Assembly: GCA_035041965.1 (NCBI GenBank)
Contig: JAPYMA010001050.1
Location: 18,536-82,535, forward strand
DNA length: 64,000 nt
Direction of reading: 5' to 3'
DNA from: Anisakis pegreffii
Lineage: Eukaryota > Nematoda > Chromadorea > Rhabditida > Anisakidae
Position numbers and translations under genes: made by a program. The notes under the pieces were generated by a model. That model was not told the DNA's origin. It searched no databases and saw nothing but the letters and a program-made list of their open reading frames with translations. Positions 23,176-35,017 of the stretch are shown here, piece by piece (the stretch's first letter is position 1; every line of letters begins with the position of its first letter).

Positions 23176-23781
23176 TTACATATTGACTTGACAAGGCTGC
23201 TGAGTGCATTCGATCGGTTGCTGAGGAGATAAGTAGCCTGTGAATCGCATCTTGTTGTTTCCAGCACCACTATTCGCGACTTTCGCTACCCAGCCACTTC
23301 CTGATGATCCGCCGAAGCTTCCATCCGGAGAACTGCTCCAACCAGCTCCTGACGAACCGCCCCAACCACCAGCTGCACTGATCGGCTCACTGCCTTCAAA
23401 AGATACATTGACAAAACGGAATATTGCAAATTCTGCCATCAGCAAAATATTGTATCACCTATAATAGTTGCATTATTGTGGATGGTGGCTAACACTGAAC
23501 AAAAGAACATGTAGACACCGCAGTAGAGTGTACACCTCAGAGCCCAATAACTGGTATGGTATAGAAAATATGAAATCTGAATAAGCAGCATTTGGTGCGT
23601 TATTACTCCAAACGGCCTGTAAGATTTTGCATATGGTATTGTGTTGTGCTAGATTCAAGCCGTGCAATCAATTTTGAACCTAAAGAGAAAATTTAGAAGT
23701 AATAAGAATTAACGACTCACAAGCTACAAGGATAACAAGCAGAAGGACGAAGGCGGCAGAGGATTTTCGTGGGGATGGCAT
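23176..23781 (-). CDS. Small secreted Gly/Ser/Trp-rich protein, copy B
   Basis: Three exons on the minus strand (23781-23721, 23679-23617, 23432-23176) correspond to those of copy A, with the same signal peptide and the same exon-3 product, including both cysteines of the PIECTQQPCQVNM tail. The donor after exon 2 reads ACAG/gccgtt, a GC donor, where copy A has GT. GC-AG introns are usually spliced, less efficiently, so this copy may be expressed at a lower level or retain the intron; retained sequence would reach an in-frame stop within a few codons. Confidence 0.68.
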
Positions 23782-23833
23782 GTTGAACGAGGTGAGGAGG
23801 ACGATGTGATGAGTGGAGGTCCGCAGCGAGTGC

Positions 23834-23840
23834 TTTTATA
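23834..23840 (-). promoter_or_regulatory. TATA box of secreted-peptide gene, copy B
   Basis: TATAAAA on the minus strand, 53 bases upstream of the ATG at 23781, identical in placement to copy A. Confidence 0.68.
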
Positions 23841-24385
23841 CTTGCTTCCACGGTTAATATTCTATAAAGATGACTTTTTTGATGAATTAATAACACAAGT
23901 TCATTTGTATCTCTTCTTTCATTGTATCATCAGATAATGAGGTGTTACATCATAATGGTTTTCTAGAATTATTTGAAGGTGGAACAACTCATTATGGCTT
24001 AACTTTTGATCTTATAATGCATTTATTGAAATAATATTACATTTGAATGAGACAACTTTTTTTGGGTTCACATGTATATGAATTTAACAATGTGCGCGAT
24101 GTAATGCTATCATATTGTGGTGATTCTGTTTTTCCTTCTTTCACCATTGTTAACCTAACGGAAATACTCGCACAAAGTTAGACAGCAGAGAGATACTACA
24201 AGCCTCAATGAAGATCTATTGCTCGTCAACGCCGCTGACGCAAATGATTTCAGCCGGTTGCATGACCTCTTGAAAAACTTGTGAACTGAAAATGGTCTCT
24301 GATAAAGTTTTAATTCTCATTGTCAGGAAAGGAATCCATTTTGCTGAGTTCTTCAAGCTCCATTTTGCTAAGTTCTTTATACCAC

Positions 24386-24880
24386 CTTCAAGCTAACAGT
24401 ACTCTCAGGTTTGCACAGTAACATAGCGATTTCTCAACACCGTTCGATTCCACAGATCCTCTAGATTCAGAAAAACATGTATTTTGTCGGGCGATTTGGT
24501 TTACATGAACAGATATAGGCAATTTTCCAAAGTTATCTCAACTAGCGCAATGGCGCTCGCTTATATTCATCGTTTCACTATAGATCGATCCATAGTGATA
24601 ATGATAGTATAACACATATTCAAGCTGACGGTTCTCTCAAGTTTGCCCGGTAATATGAACTCTTTGGCATCATTCGATTTCTGAGAACCTCTAGTTTCAA
24701 ATTGTCATATATTTTGCTGAGCAGTTATGATTGAATGAGGAGATATAGCTATTTTCTCAATGCTATACGGGTTACCATCTTCGAGCCTACCATACTCTCA
24801 CTTTTGCCCGGCAACATGTGACATCATTCGATCATGTGCATCATTCGATCCAACGGAATCTCCAGATTCAGAAAAACATA
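24386..24880 (+). repeat. Cluster of three R1 repeats
   Basis: Copies begin at about 24386, 24637 and 24776. Each carries a version of CAAGCTNACNGTNCTCTCA followed about 50 bases later by a GTTCGATT or ATTCGATC block and GATTCAGAAAAACAT. They differ by many substitutions, so this spread is older than the B/C duplication. Confidence 0.65.
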
Positions 24881-25294
24881 TATTTTGTTTAGCCATTGTG
24901 CTTTCTTGAAGAGATATGGCTATTTTCATAAGAAGCGTAAAGACAATTATTCATGTACACTCTGTCACTATAAATCAATATCAATACGTTACTATGGCTC
25001 AATAGAGGTCACCACTTTCAAGCTAACAGTACTCTCAGGTTTGCACGGTAACATAGCAATTTCTCAACACCGTTCGATTCTGCAGATCCTCTAGATTCAG
25101 AAAAACATATTTATTGTAGGATGATTTTGCTTACATGAGGAGATTTAGCTTTGTCCTCATTTACCTGAGGACAAAGTTTTCCTGCAAAACTGAAGTATGT
25201 TTGCTGGAGTTCAGAAAATGATAATTTAGATGATGTGAACTATTCATTGAACAGAAGCGCACAAATTTATTTATAGGCTCATTGATTCATAGTA

Positions 25295-25900
25295 TTACAT
25301 ATTGACTTGACAAGGCTGCTGAGTGCATTCGATCGGTTGCTGAGGAGATAAGTAGCCTGTGAATCGCATCTTGTTGTTTCCAGCACCACTATTCGCGACT
25401 TTCGCTACCCAGCCACTTCCTGATGATCCGCCGAAGCTTCCATCCGGAGAACTGCTCCAACCAGCTCCTGACGAACCGCCCCAACCACCAGCTGCACTGA
25501 TCGGCTCACTGCCTTCAAAAGATACATTGACAAAACGGAATATTGCAAATTCTGCCATCAGCAAAATATTGTATCACCTATAATAGTTGCATTATTGTGG
25601 ATGGTGGCTAACACTGAACAAAAGAACATGTAGACACCGCAGTAGAGTGTACACCTCAGAGCCCAATAACTGGTATGGTATAGAAAATATGAAATCTGAA
25701 TAAGCAGCATTTGGTGCGTTATTACTCCAAACGGCCTGTAAGATTTTGCATATGGTATTGTGTTGTGCTAGATTCAAGCCGTGCAATCAATTTTGAACCT
25801 AAAGAGAAAATTTAGAAGTAATAAGAATTAACGACTCACAAGCTACAAGGATAACAAGCAGAAGGACGAAGGCGGCAGAGGATTTTCGTGGGGATGGCAT
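25295..25900 (-). CDS. Small secreted Gly/Ser/Trp-rich protein, copy C
   Basis: The exons (25900-25840, 25798-25736, 25551-25295) are those of copy B shifted by 2,119 bases. The encoded peptide looks identical to copy B, and the exon-2 donor is again GC rather than GT. The shared GC donor and the antisense-frame differences from copy A show that B and C arose from one another after splitting from A. A TATA box is at 25953-25959. Confidence 0.68.
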
Positions 25901-25952
25901 GTTGAACGAGGTGAGGAGGACGATGTGATGAGTGGAGGTCCGCAGCGAGTGC

Positions 25953-25959
25953 TTTTATA
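25953..25959 (-). promoter_or_regulatory. TATA box of secreted-peptide gene, copy C
   Basis: TATAAAA on the minus strand, 53 bases upstream of the ATG at 25900, as in copies A and B. Confidence 0.68.
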
Positions 25960-26317
25960 CTTGCTTCCACGGTTAATATTCTATAAAGATGACTTTTTTG
26001 ATGAATTAATAACATAAGTTCATTTGTATCTCTTCTTTCATTGTATCATCAGATAATGAGGTGTTACATCATAATGGTTTTCTAGAATTATTTGAAGGTG
26101 GAACAACTCATTATGGCTTAACTTTTGATCTTATAATGCATTTATTGAAATAATATTACATTTGAATGAGACAACTTTTTTTGGGTTCACATGTATATGA
26201 ATTTAACAATGTGCGCGATGTAATGCTATCATATTGTGGTGATTCTGTTTTTCCTTCTTTCACCATTGTTAACCTAACGGAAATACTCGCATAAAGTTAG
26301 ACAGCAGAGAGAAACCA

Positions 26318-26329
26318 TAAGCCTAAGCC
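26318..26329 (-). repeat. Two-unit telomere-like remnant at a rearrangement junction
   Basis: TAAGCCTAAGCC lies exactly where copy C ends and inverted segment X begins. In the left copy the same end of X reads GCCGCTTGG/CGTGATC, without telomere sequence, so the hexamers are particular to this junction. Twelve bases are short and could be chance, but the position is striking. Confidence 0.55.
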
Positions 26330-26748
26330 AAGCGGCGTAACCCTCGTAAGTTAACAATTGGCGTCAAAGTTTAATGGAAATTTCTATGGTGCTCAGATTC
26401 AGCTACAAAATGGTATGTGTCATGGTTCTGAACTTCTCCTTTCGGGTGGGTAACAATTCCAATTATTTCTTGAACTTTTGCACTTAAATCGAAATTGAAA
26501 AGTTCGGAAATGTCCCTATTGGTGCCCACTCTATAAACCAAGTTATGTTCTGCTGGATCTGCGCTACAAAACGATATCTAAAGTTCCCAGATCTATTCCC
26601 TCTAAATGGGTAAGAAATTCACATTTCTGAACAACTCTCAAGCAAAGATGCTAGTTCGGCCGATTGGCGAACTGTCACTCTTTCCCTACTTGGCAAACTG
26701 TTTATATTATATACCCACTGAGCGCGCTCAACTGAGCATGTTTAAAAT
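26328..26748 (-). repeat. Segment X, right copy of the inverted pair
   Basis: Reverse complement of 17994-18413 over about 0.4 kb. The order differs from a simple palindrome: on the left the array is gene A - telomere - X, while the right half read in reverse is X - gene C - gene B. Confidence 0.88.
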
Positions 26749-26901
26749 TTCGGTGCATTTTAACTGAAGAATTTTGGTTGCGATGCGTTTTCCCAGTTAA
26801 TAAGGCATAGAAAAAATTCGAACTTCGTCGTTAGCGGTCATTGCAACATTTCAGGTGGTATTGATTTTATTTTTTGTTCCTCGTTCACGTTCATTTAAAC
26901 G

Positions 26902-29900
26902 ATGGAAAGCATTGACCGAAGTTTGCTGGAGGTTCTTCGACACAAAGCATCCGGGACAGTGGCAATTTTCGAAAGAAATGTAATTTTTAACAAGATTTTT
27001 TGGATTTTGTTAACCGTTTTTTTTGGCGATAATAAAATGTTCAGGCTGTGTTTGTCTTTTCGGCCGCGACATTATTGAAATTTTTCAAACGCTTTTCGGA
27101 AAAAAGTTTCAGTTGATTAGATTAAAATGGGAACATTATGTTAACGAACGGGAGCGATGCTTTAAGCGTCAGCATAAACTCTGACCGAGCCTTCTCCTTG
27201 TGGCTCGAACTCCAGTGTGGACTGGGGTTGAACCGCAATCCGAGAGTAAGTCTCAAGTTAAGTCACTGTATCAGCCTAAGCCAAAAGCAGGGGTCGGTCA
27301 CAGCTTGGGGTCTGTGTGTAACCTGGGCCGTCTTCATGAACACAAGATTAATAAAAGAATTTTTCAGGAATTTTATTCGTGCTATGGAGACGACGCCTTC
27401 TTGGTGGCAAATGAAATTTTCTTAAGTGAAGTTGGCTTGCGCCGTGTACAAATTGGTTGGTAGAACTTTTGTGTTGTCTTTTAACTCCGTGAAATTACCT
27501 AAAGTGGTGTTGCTGCTTTATCACGAATAATCGTTCTGTTGCCGACGTAATGAATGAAAAGAGAATTCCATTAATTTTTAACACAAATGTCTAATTAGAT
27601 GAATAACACTTCTGGTTCAGTGTAGTCTAAGAATCCTGACCAGCAGTGAAGATTTCTAAATAGGATTATCTCACTTTAGTGCTCAAAATGACATACTTTT
27701 ATTAGCCAGTGAAAGCAGTTGAGTTTAAAGATCATTAATGGAAACTAATATTTTGATAGTTCTTTGTGATTCAGTCATTTCGAGTTTTATTTCAGGACTC
27801 ACCGAACTGACGTATCATATATTAAATAGTGGCCAGTACACAAGAGTCATTCGCGATGTACTTCTAAAGTTACATTATCGACTTGAGGTATATGTGGCCA
27901 GTGAGGGTGAATGGAAACTGAAAGCTAAGGTTCATATTTTGAATGGCTTCATTCTTACCAATTAATTTGTAGCGAAATTAAAAAATATTATTTCATTAAT
28001 GTTATCGTTGATGATTTTAAGTAACGATCCTAGTAATGAACTTCCAAATAGGAGTTATTCTTGATATTCATTATTTTTCAAGGTTGGTGATGCAGTTCAA
28101 AAATGTACTGAATAATTCATTAATAATGTCGAAGAAATTCTTTCAAAAAAATTGGCATTCTAAAATTATTGATTCATTTTGATCATACGGTTTAATGAAA
28201 ATATGATGTGAGGTTGACACGTTTCACAGGGATCCTTGGGATGCTTGGGTGATTTTGAAGAAGTAATTGGCGATAGCGTTGAGTTGAGTGAGCTGTCGAC
28301 AGTGATGGCACTGCTGTATACTGTTGAACATAGTTGTGGCGAGGTTGGTTGTTTTATAGTTTGTTGAAGCATGCCATTGGTGACTGTTAGTAGCATTAAC
28401 AACAAAGTGTTCATCTTAATGTTATTATTCAATATTTTGATGCTATCATCTAATGAAATGCCAAAATTGAATCATATTTATATCTGTCATAACAAGAATC
28501 CTTATGTCTTTGGTTGATTGTCCATAAACCGGACCAATATTTTCAGAATCGTGTATCAGTTGCATTTTGTAATCTTCCAGAATTGCGCATGACTATCGCC
28601 GAATTCTCAGATACGGAGCACTTTTCAAATTTAGAGGTTACTGATTTGAATTATCATTTTGTTGCAATCAAGAATGAATAATTTTTACATGATAGTTTGA
28701 GGATATACGTTTCACGTGATATTTGAAACGAGATGTTATACCCGATACTTTTTTATGCTTTCAAATGAGAGAATAGATACTTCGTTATGTTGGGTTTTAT
28801 CGCGAGGAATAAAAAGTTGACACTATTTCTATAGGGTCCATATTCTCATTGACAATGAGTTTGTTCATGAATAGTCACAGGGATTTCATTTCTTAATGTA
28901 ACTGTCATGTTTCTCAGGTAGTTTTTGAATACTGATTTTATTTTCGTCTCATCTGAGGGAGATTTAAAAAAAAAGAAATCCTCGCGTGATCTGCTCTCAG
29001 TCCTTATTAAATGGCCCCGTTAGCAGCATCAGTATGTTCCAGAAATGTATTGTGTCGATGGTACCTCGTGAATGTATCGTGTTGCCGTGTGCGTCAAAAT
29101 CATTCGAAGATAAGTCTAGCACGAACAAACGATATAATCATTTGGAAACTGCTCTGAAAAGATCTGACGTGACATTTTCGGAATTTAAAACTGTTAATGA
29201 TCTTAATTCACAGTTGGTTTATCAACTGTTGAATGGAAAAAATAAAGGTTTTCGAAGTTTTTATGATTTTTTAAATCAGGTCCATCATGTCATTCAAATG
29301 TTTCGATACTATCATTATTCAGTGATATTCTCATTATATTGTTGCTGTACTTGAATGAAGCAGATTCGGTTGCTAAATTCGTGTGATTGGGGATATTTAT
29401 TGTATTGATGATCAGCAGTGTTGTTTTGGATCTTAAATGATGCAAGAATTCGTTCGTGTAATAAACGATGACTTTTATCCTCAGACGCACACATAAGTGA
29501 ACAGCAGTTGCAATGTTTATCGGCGCTATCACATTATTTGCATATCACTGATGACATCGATACATATGAAGGGCAGTTTCAATTGGTCGATTATAAATCT
29601 GCCGGCTTTATGTATCTGGATATGGCTGCTGTTAAAGCATTGGAACTGTTCTCATTGAGTCGTGACGAAGGTTCGGTTTCAAAATGTTTATTCGTTGTGC
29701 AAATCGATGAATGTCATTCTATGGATCCGTACGGTTGTTATTATCTTCAGATGCTGTTGTTGGACAATCTGGTACATTATTCGAATTGATCAATAAATGT
29801 AGAACATCACAAGGACAACGATTATTACGTTAGTCAATCCTTTTGAATTATATTTTTGAAGGAAATTTATTATGTTCGTGTTTCTTGTTGCATGAATCTC

Positions 29901-32900
29901 TGAGCGCTGAGTTAACCGTTGATGATACGAGGTAAGTAGAGATGAACAGTTTTTTGACAGTGTTGTTATCCTAGGTGATTGGATACGTCGACCGTTATTC
30001 GATTTACGTCGGATTAATGAACGCTTGGATGCAGTCGAGGCGTTGTGTGAGGTTAGTGGTGCACGAGAAACACTTTATGAGGATCTGCTGAGGAGAGTTC
30101 CGGATGTTGCATCGTTATCCAGGAAACTTTTGCAAAAAAAGGCATCACTTCAGGTTTGATTCGCATCTATTCTATTGCTGCTTCAAAAATTTCATAATTG
30201 AAGAGTAATTCCTATCATTAGCCAACAGCTCATGGAAACATTTAAATCGGTGATAGAAAAGCTATGGTTCCACTGAAATGTCTCAAATTTAGAATATCCA
30301 CACGGATAAGCCATCTTACCTGTATGATCTCGTAATGAATTCATTCATTGTTAGTTCATTTCATCAATTATAGTATATTTTAAGCATTGTTACCGTCTCT
30401 ATCAACTTATTCGCCTCCTGAAGCGATTTGAGTGCGTGTTCAGCGAAGTTCATGACTCATGTGATCAGTTTGCCCCAGCTGTCAATGATCTTTGCTTGGT
30501 GAGTTTACCTTTCATATTGAATGATCACTACAGTTTTCATTGAGTTGAAGCTTTCCGAAAATCATTCGTATCAATTTCAGGAACCGATTCGTTTAGCGAT
30601 ACTGCAGTTCGATAAGTTCAGCGCATTGATTGAAACGACCGTTGATGTGGAGTATTTTGAAAATTCAGGGTCATATCGTGTTAGACCGGATATTGACAAG
30701 GAATTGATGGAGATTTCAAATACAATGAAAAGTATCGAAAAACAATGCGAAAAAGAACTTGATAAGGTCATTTGATCATTTGGTATTTTGATTTGATTTT
30801 TACCAGACACTCTTCATTTTGTTGATTTATTTCATATTGATTTGTATAATTCAAGTAGATATATTGTTGAGTTTGTGCGATGAAAGAATTTGGTGTAGAT
30901 ACGCATTGTTTTAATAAATCAGTTCCTTCGGAATTCTACGTTGGTTGATTGCAGATCAGTGGCAAATTCGCGGAATCCGTGAAACTTGATTCCAACTCTC
31001 AGCACGGTTTCTTCTTTCGTGTTACTCTGAAGGTATGCAAGTTTGTTCCATCATATTCAGTCTCATTGACGCTTTCGATTCATTTTCTGAACAAACGATT
31101 TTTGTTCTCTGAGGAAGATGCAATATTTATCGATGATTTCAGGCCGAAAAATCAATTCGTCAAGCTGGTCTAAAGATTCTGGAGACTACTAAGGGGTATG
31201 GTGTACGATTCGTGACAAAGACGTTAGATTCATTGAATGCTGAATACATAGAATTGGCCAAACAGTATGATGCCGGTCAATCACAACTGATCAAAATGAT
31301 TGTCGAAACTTGTGGTATGTGATTGGGATTATTGTTTCCATTTATATTTCCATATTCTCATGCTTTTTTTTCTTATTTCACCGAAACATTTCACTAACGC
31401 TTGGCAAGCCCAGTGTGAATATTGTTTGAACCTGTCAAATGTGCATAAATGAAATAATATCCCAGAGAATATAACAATCTTCTCTTTATGTTATCATTTT
31501 ATTCACTGCTATCTTTATTTTGTGACTCATCACATAATAATTATCGTTTTGCATTGAACAAGATTATCGAGTTGCTTCGTGTCAAAAGGGAATACTGTGA
31601 ATGTTTACTGCATACGTATCAGTACACTAATTTTTGCCCTTGTAAAATCAGTAATCTTCTGTTCAAAAATAATCTCATTTGCAGCCGGATATACTCCTGC
31701 CCTGCAACAACTGTCTGATTGCTTATCTGTGGTTGATGTTTTGGTGGCCTTCGCCACTCTTGCTGCTCTATCACCGTTTCCTTATACAAGACCTGAATTG
31801 CTTGATAAAGGTATTTACGTTTTTGTTCTGGAATTTTTGACATGGTTTTACGATGAATGGATGGTCAAGGTAGGTGACCGTGGGTGATATCAGTGTGATG
31901 TAAATTGGAACAGAATTTTGCTCGAATAAAGTGAAATGTGTTTGAGTGTATAATTAAGATCCAACTCGGACATGGATCTGTATTTGATAAAATTTTCAGA
32001 ATCTAAAACACTGATATTAAAGAATTGTCGTCATCCGGTTATTGAAGCGCTTCCAGAAGCGCCACCGTTTATTCCCAACGACGTGATTATGGGCGATGAA
32101 TCGGAAGGTAACACTATCAGATTAACATATTTTGAAACTTTTTTCTTATTTTAAGATCGTGAGCTGAACAGAAAGATCAGCCTTGATATTGGTTTATCAA
32201 ATGTTTTAGTCATCAAACAGAAGTCTTTAGTTATGAGGGATATTGCGCAAAAAATGTCAAGTAATCCATCCAGCTTTATATTCAATGCCTATCGTCTTTA
32301 TATTCAACGTTGCCTCAATTTCCAAGAACTTGAGCTGAAATTTATTTTCTTCAAAAGTTGCTTTCAAGTTTTCTGAACGAGTACGTAAATAAGTCATTCT
32401 TTTTAGCGGAAGTAACTCTTACGAAGGAAATTTTTAGATAAAACTCGATTTCTGCTGCTATCGGGCGCTAATATGGGTGGTAAGAGTACATACCTACGGT
32501 CATGTGCGCTTACTGTTCTGATGGGTCAAATGGGGTGTTTGGTGCCTTGCGATTCTGCTCGTTTCTCGCTTATTGATGGAATTCACACAAGGTTTCAGCA
32601 GTTTCTCTATCGTACTGGTGAACGCATTTTCACAGTTTTTTGTCCATTTTAACAATGTTTCATTGTACAATGATGCATTGTAAATGCCTATTCTCGTTTA
32701 GAATCGGCAGCTGTGATTATCAGTGTAAAGGTGTTTCAACGTTTATGGCTGAAATGATCGACAGTGCGACAATTCTTGAGGTGAACTATTTTGTAATTTC
32801 TTATTGTTGTTATTTCTTTTTTAATTAGAAATCATGAGCAAATATCGTTTCAAACTTTCTGAATAATATTTTGGTGGAATCGCTTTGAATATTGTTAGAA

Positions 32901-34370
32901 ACATTCATAAGTACCTCAAATTAAATGAGAAAGTGAAACATATCTCCTTCCCCCTTCCTCCCCCCCCCAACATTGTTGGAGGAATACGTTATATGCTATT
33001 ACTACCAAGCAAATGTGTTGTATCAAGTTGCTGAAAATAAGTGTAAATCCTCGAAATTCAAGACTGCGACACAGTATTCTCTCGTGATAATCGATGAACT
33101 GGGTAGAGGTACATCGACGTACGACGGATTTGGATTGGCGTGGGCAATTGCAGAGTTAGGATTTCACTTTGATTTGCGTATTCAGTCTCAAATTGTGCGA
33201 CCGAAAATTTTAAATTATTTTTCCTTATTTCTACTCTTTTCATATTCCGATTTATTTGTACTACAAAATGTCAACTCTTATTCAACCTATATCAAGCTCG
33301 TATTGAAGCGATTGTATGTGTTGTGTTCTTCTTTTTTCTAGTGAAATTCTATTGAAAAATTAAGCCTTTAAAGGAAATTTGGTTTGTTTAAAGGAAATTT
33401 TGTTACAGCGATCTTCTATCGCGAGTTCAATGTTTTTGTGTATTCGCAACACATTTCCATGAGATGTGCACATTGGTCGAACGATATCCGTCAACGGTGC
33501 GTAATATTCGTGTTGAAACACAAATCAACGAGGCTGGTGACTTGGTGTTACTTTACAAAGTTGTGCCCGGTGTTGCAGAACGTTCATTTGGTATAAATAC
33601 AGCCAAATTAGTTGGATTGTCCGCGAATGTTATTCAGGTATTTGTGTAGTTATTTATGATCTAATCGTAAGACTGCTGTCTGTTTGAGACCTATCAGTGT
33701 GAATGTTTCTCACGCTTCTGCGCTTGCTGTCCTCTTCGGTATATCACAAGCCACGATCCCCTGTCTTTTCTAACGGTGCATTTGACTGCCATTCCTCTCT
33801 CCTCTCTAACAGTCCAAATGACACTCGGAAAGACCCCGAAGAATAATCGACTCAGTGAATCAAAAGTTTACCACCACAAACTTATTGGTGTTACCAAAGG
33901 ATCAAACAAGCATTTTGATATCATTATTCTACAGTTCTGGAAAAGATAAGGAAAAATACCGATCAATAATCACTTGCTAGTCTCTTCTTCTTCTGTTGAC
34001 GTCTCGAATTTTTTTCGTTGGTCTACACGACTCAGAATATTTCGTCAGTTCATTGTCAGTTTCACTGCAAATCATTGATTTTAAAGATATTCTAAATAAG
34101 TCAATCAAGATTCTGCAAAATGCTCTGAATATGCTAACAAACACTAAATGCGCATTCAGTCTTTGTCACATTTCGAATCAGTTGTGGTGTAAAGTGAATG
34201 AATGCAACGTTTTCAAATCTTGCATCTTTCAGACTGCAAATGACATGCTTCAAAAATTGGAATGTGGAAAAATGGACAGTGGAAATGATGAAGAAAAAGA
34301 TATCATCGATAAGTTGAAAACTCTCGAAGGCGAGCAACTTCGCGAGGCTATTCTAGCATTGGCATCTTGA
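26902..34370 (+). CDS. msh-2: MSH2, MutS-homologue mismatch-repair protein
   Basis: MSH2 pairs with MSH6 (or MSH3 where present) to recognise mismatches and recruit MLH1-PMS in the nucleus. The exon chain starts at ATG 26902 and includes 27369-27451 ([18 protein letters not shown]), 27796-27928 ([12 protein letters not shown]), 28547-28636, 29000-29280, and about 29485-30153. Lever and clamp exons follow at 30385-30500, 30581-30768, 30955-31033 and 31142-31314. The ATPase exons carry Walker [10 protein letters not shown] (about 32467), the [11 protein letters not shown] block (about 32725), Walker B with [20 protein letters not shown] (about 33085), and VFATHFHEM (about 33440). The last exon, 34233-34370, ends in a helical tail. 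All ATPase motifs are intact. One short exon near 28100 (FKNVLNNSL) and the acceptors near 33063 and 33411 are uncertain. No frame break was found. Confidence 0.95.
28166..28432 (-). CDS. Antisense ORF in an msh-2 intron, possible secreted protein
   Basis: An uninterrupted 88-codon frame with ATG lies entirely within an msh-2 intron on the opposite strand. After a few polar residues it has a hydrophobic leader ([14 protein letters not shown]), then a Ser/Thr-rich stretch ([20 protein letters not shown]) and a short tail with a CETC pair. No domain is recognised. Nested intronic genes are common in nematodes, but without a homologue or transcript this may be a chance ORF. Confidence 0.35.
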   Translation of the reverse strand: MNNNIKMNTLLLMLLTVTNGMLQQTIKQPTSPQLCSTVYSSAITVDSSLNSTLSPITSSKSPKHPKDPCETCQPHIIFSLNRMIKMNQ

Positions 34371-35017
34371 TAGTATATGGGGATAGAATTGTTTATGTAT
34401 ATTTTTTTCTTGAATATATATATATGCACATGATCCGGCTTCATTATTTGTTTCGTTTAAGAAATGATTGCTCGAAAAATTTTTGATTTGATCAGCGAAA
34501 TCTTTGTTGAAAATTCAGCCTGAAACTTGAACAGTTGCTCATTAATGCCCTTGTTGTTACATGCTGTACTGTTGTTTCTTGAATTTTGAACTCTCATTTT
34601 GAATTATTCCTGAGAGAAATTGTTGCTCTATTCGTGAGAATTTTGTTTGTCTAGCGATGTTTGCTTGTACAGTCATTCCAACTGGTTATCATTTTGGAAA
34701 TTTCTTCACTGATTTTTGATCGATGATATTTTGTGATCTCTCATTATACTCTTGCAAATCAACTGCTCATGGAACTTGTTTCTATTTTCTGAAAGTTGAC
34801 TCCGTGTATGTTTGTGTCACTGATTTAATAGTGAAATGATTAGAGCACTCATTGAAGTTTCGTTTGAAAAGTTTGATACTTTGAAAGCTGCATCAAAATT
34901 TGCAATGTCTTTATGTGCGGTTGTGTTTGTTGTTTACGTGCTACAGTAAATTTTGTTGAGTGACCTTTCAATGGTTACAATATTTTTGAGTCATTTCAAA
35001 CTGATACCCAATTTTAG
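34371..35017. other. 3' flank of msh-2
   Basis: AT-rich and non-coding as far as I can see, with a short TA run at about 34413-34430 just after the msh-2 stop. No element or RNA gene is evident. Confidence 0.5.

Larger units (their letters stand above)
22895..24700 (-). repeat. Duplicated module, copy B, with first tandem unit
   Basis: About 23098-24700 is the reverse complement of copy A (16090-17695). Within it, 22895-24192 is also repeated directly at 25014-26311 (copy C) with an offset of exactly 2,119 bases, so B and C are a tandem pair. The left edge carries an R1 repeat. Confidence 0.9.
25014..26311 (-). repeat. Duplicated module, copy C, second tandem unit
   Basis: Direct repeat of 22895-24192, nearly base-for-base. 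At its right end (about 26312) homology to B and A stops, and the sequence passes through two telomere-like hexamers into the inverted X segment. Confidence 0.92.
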
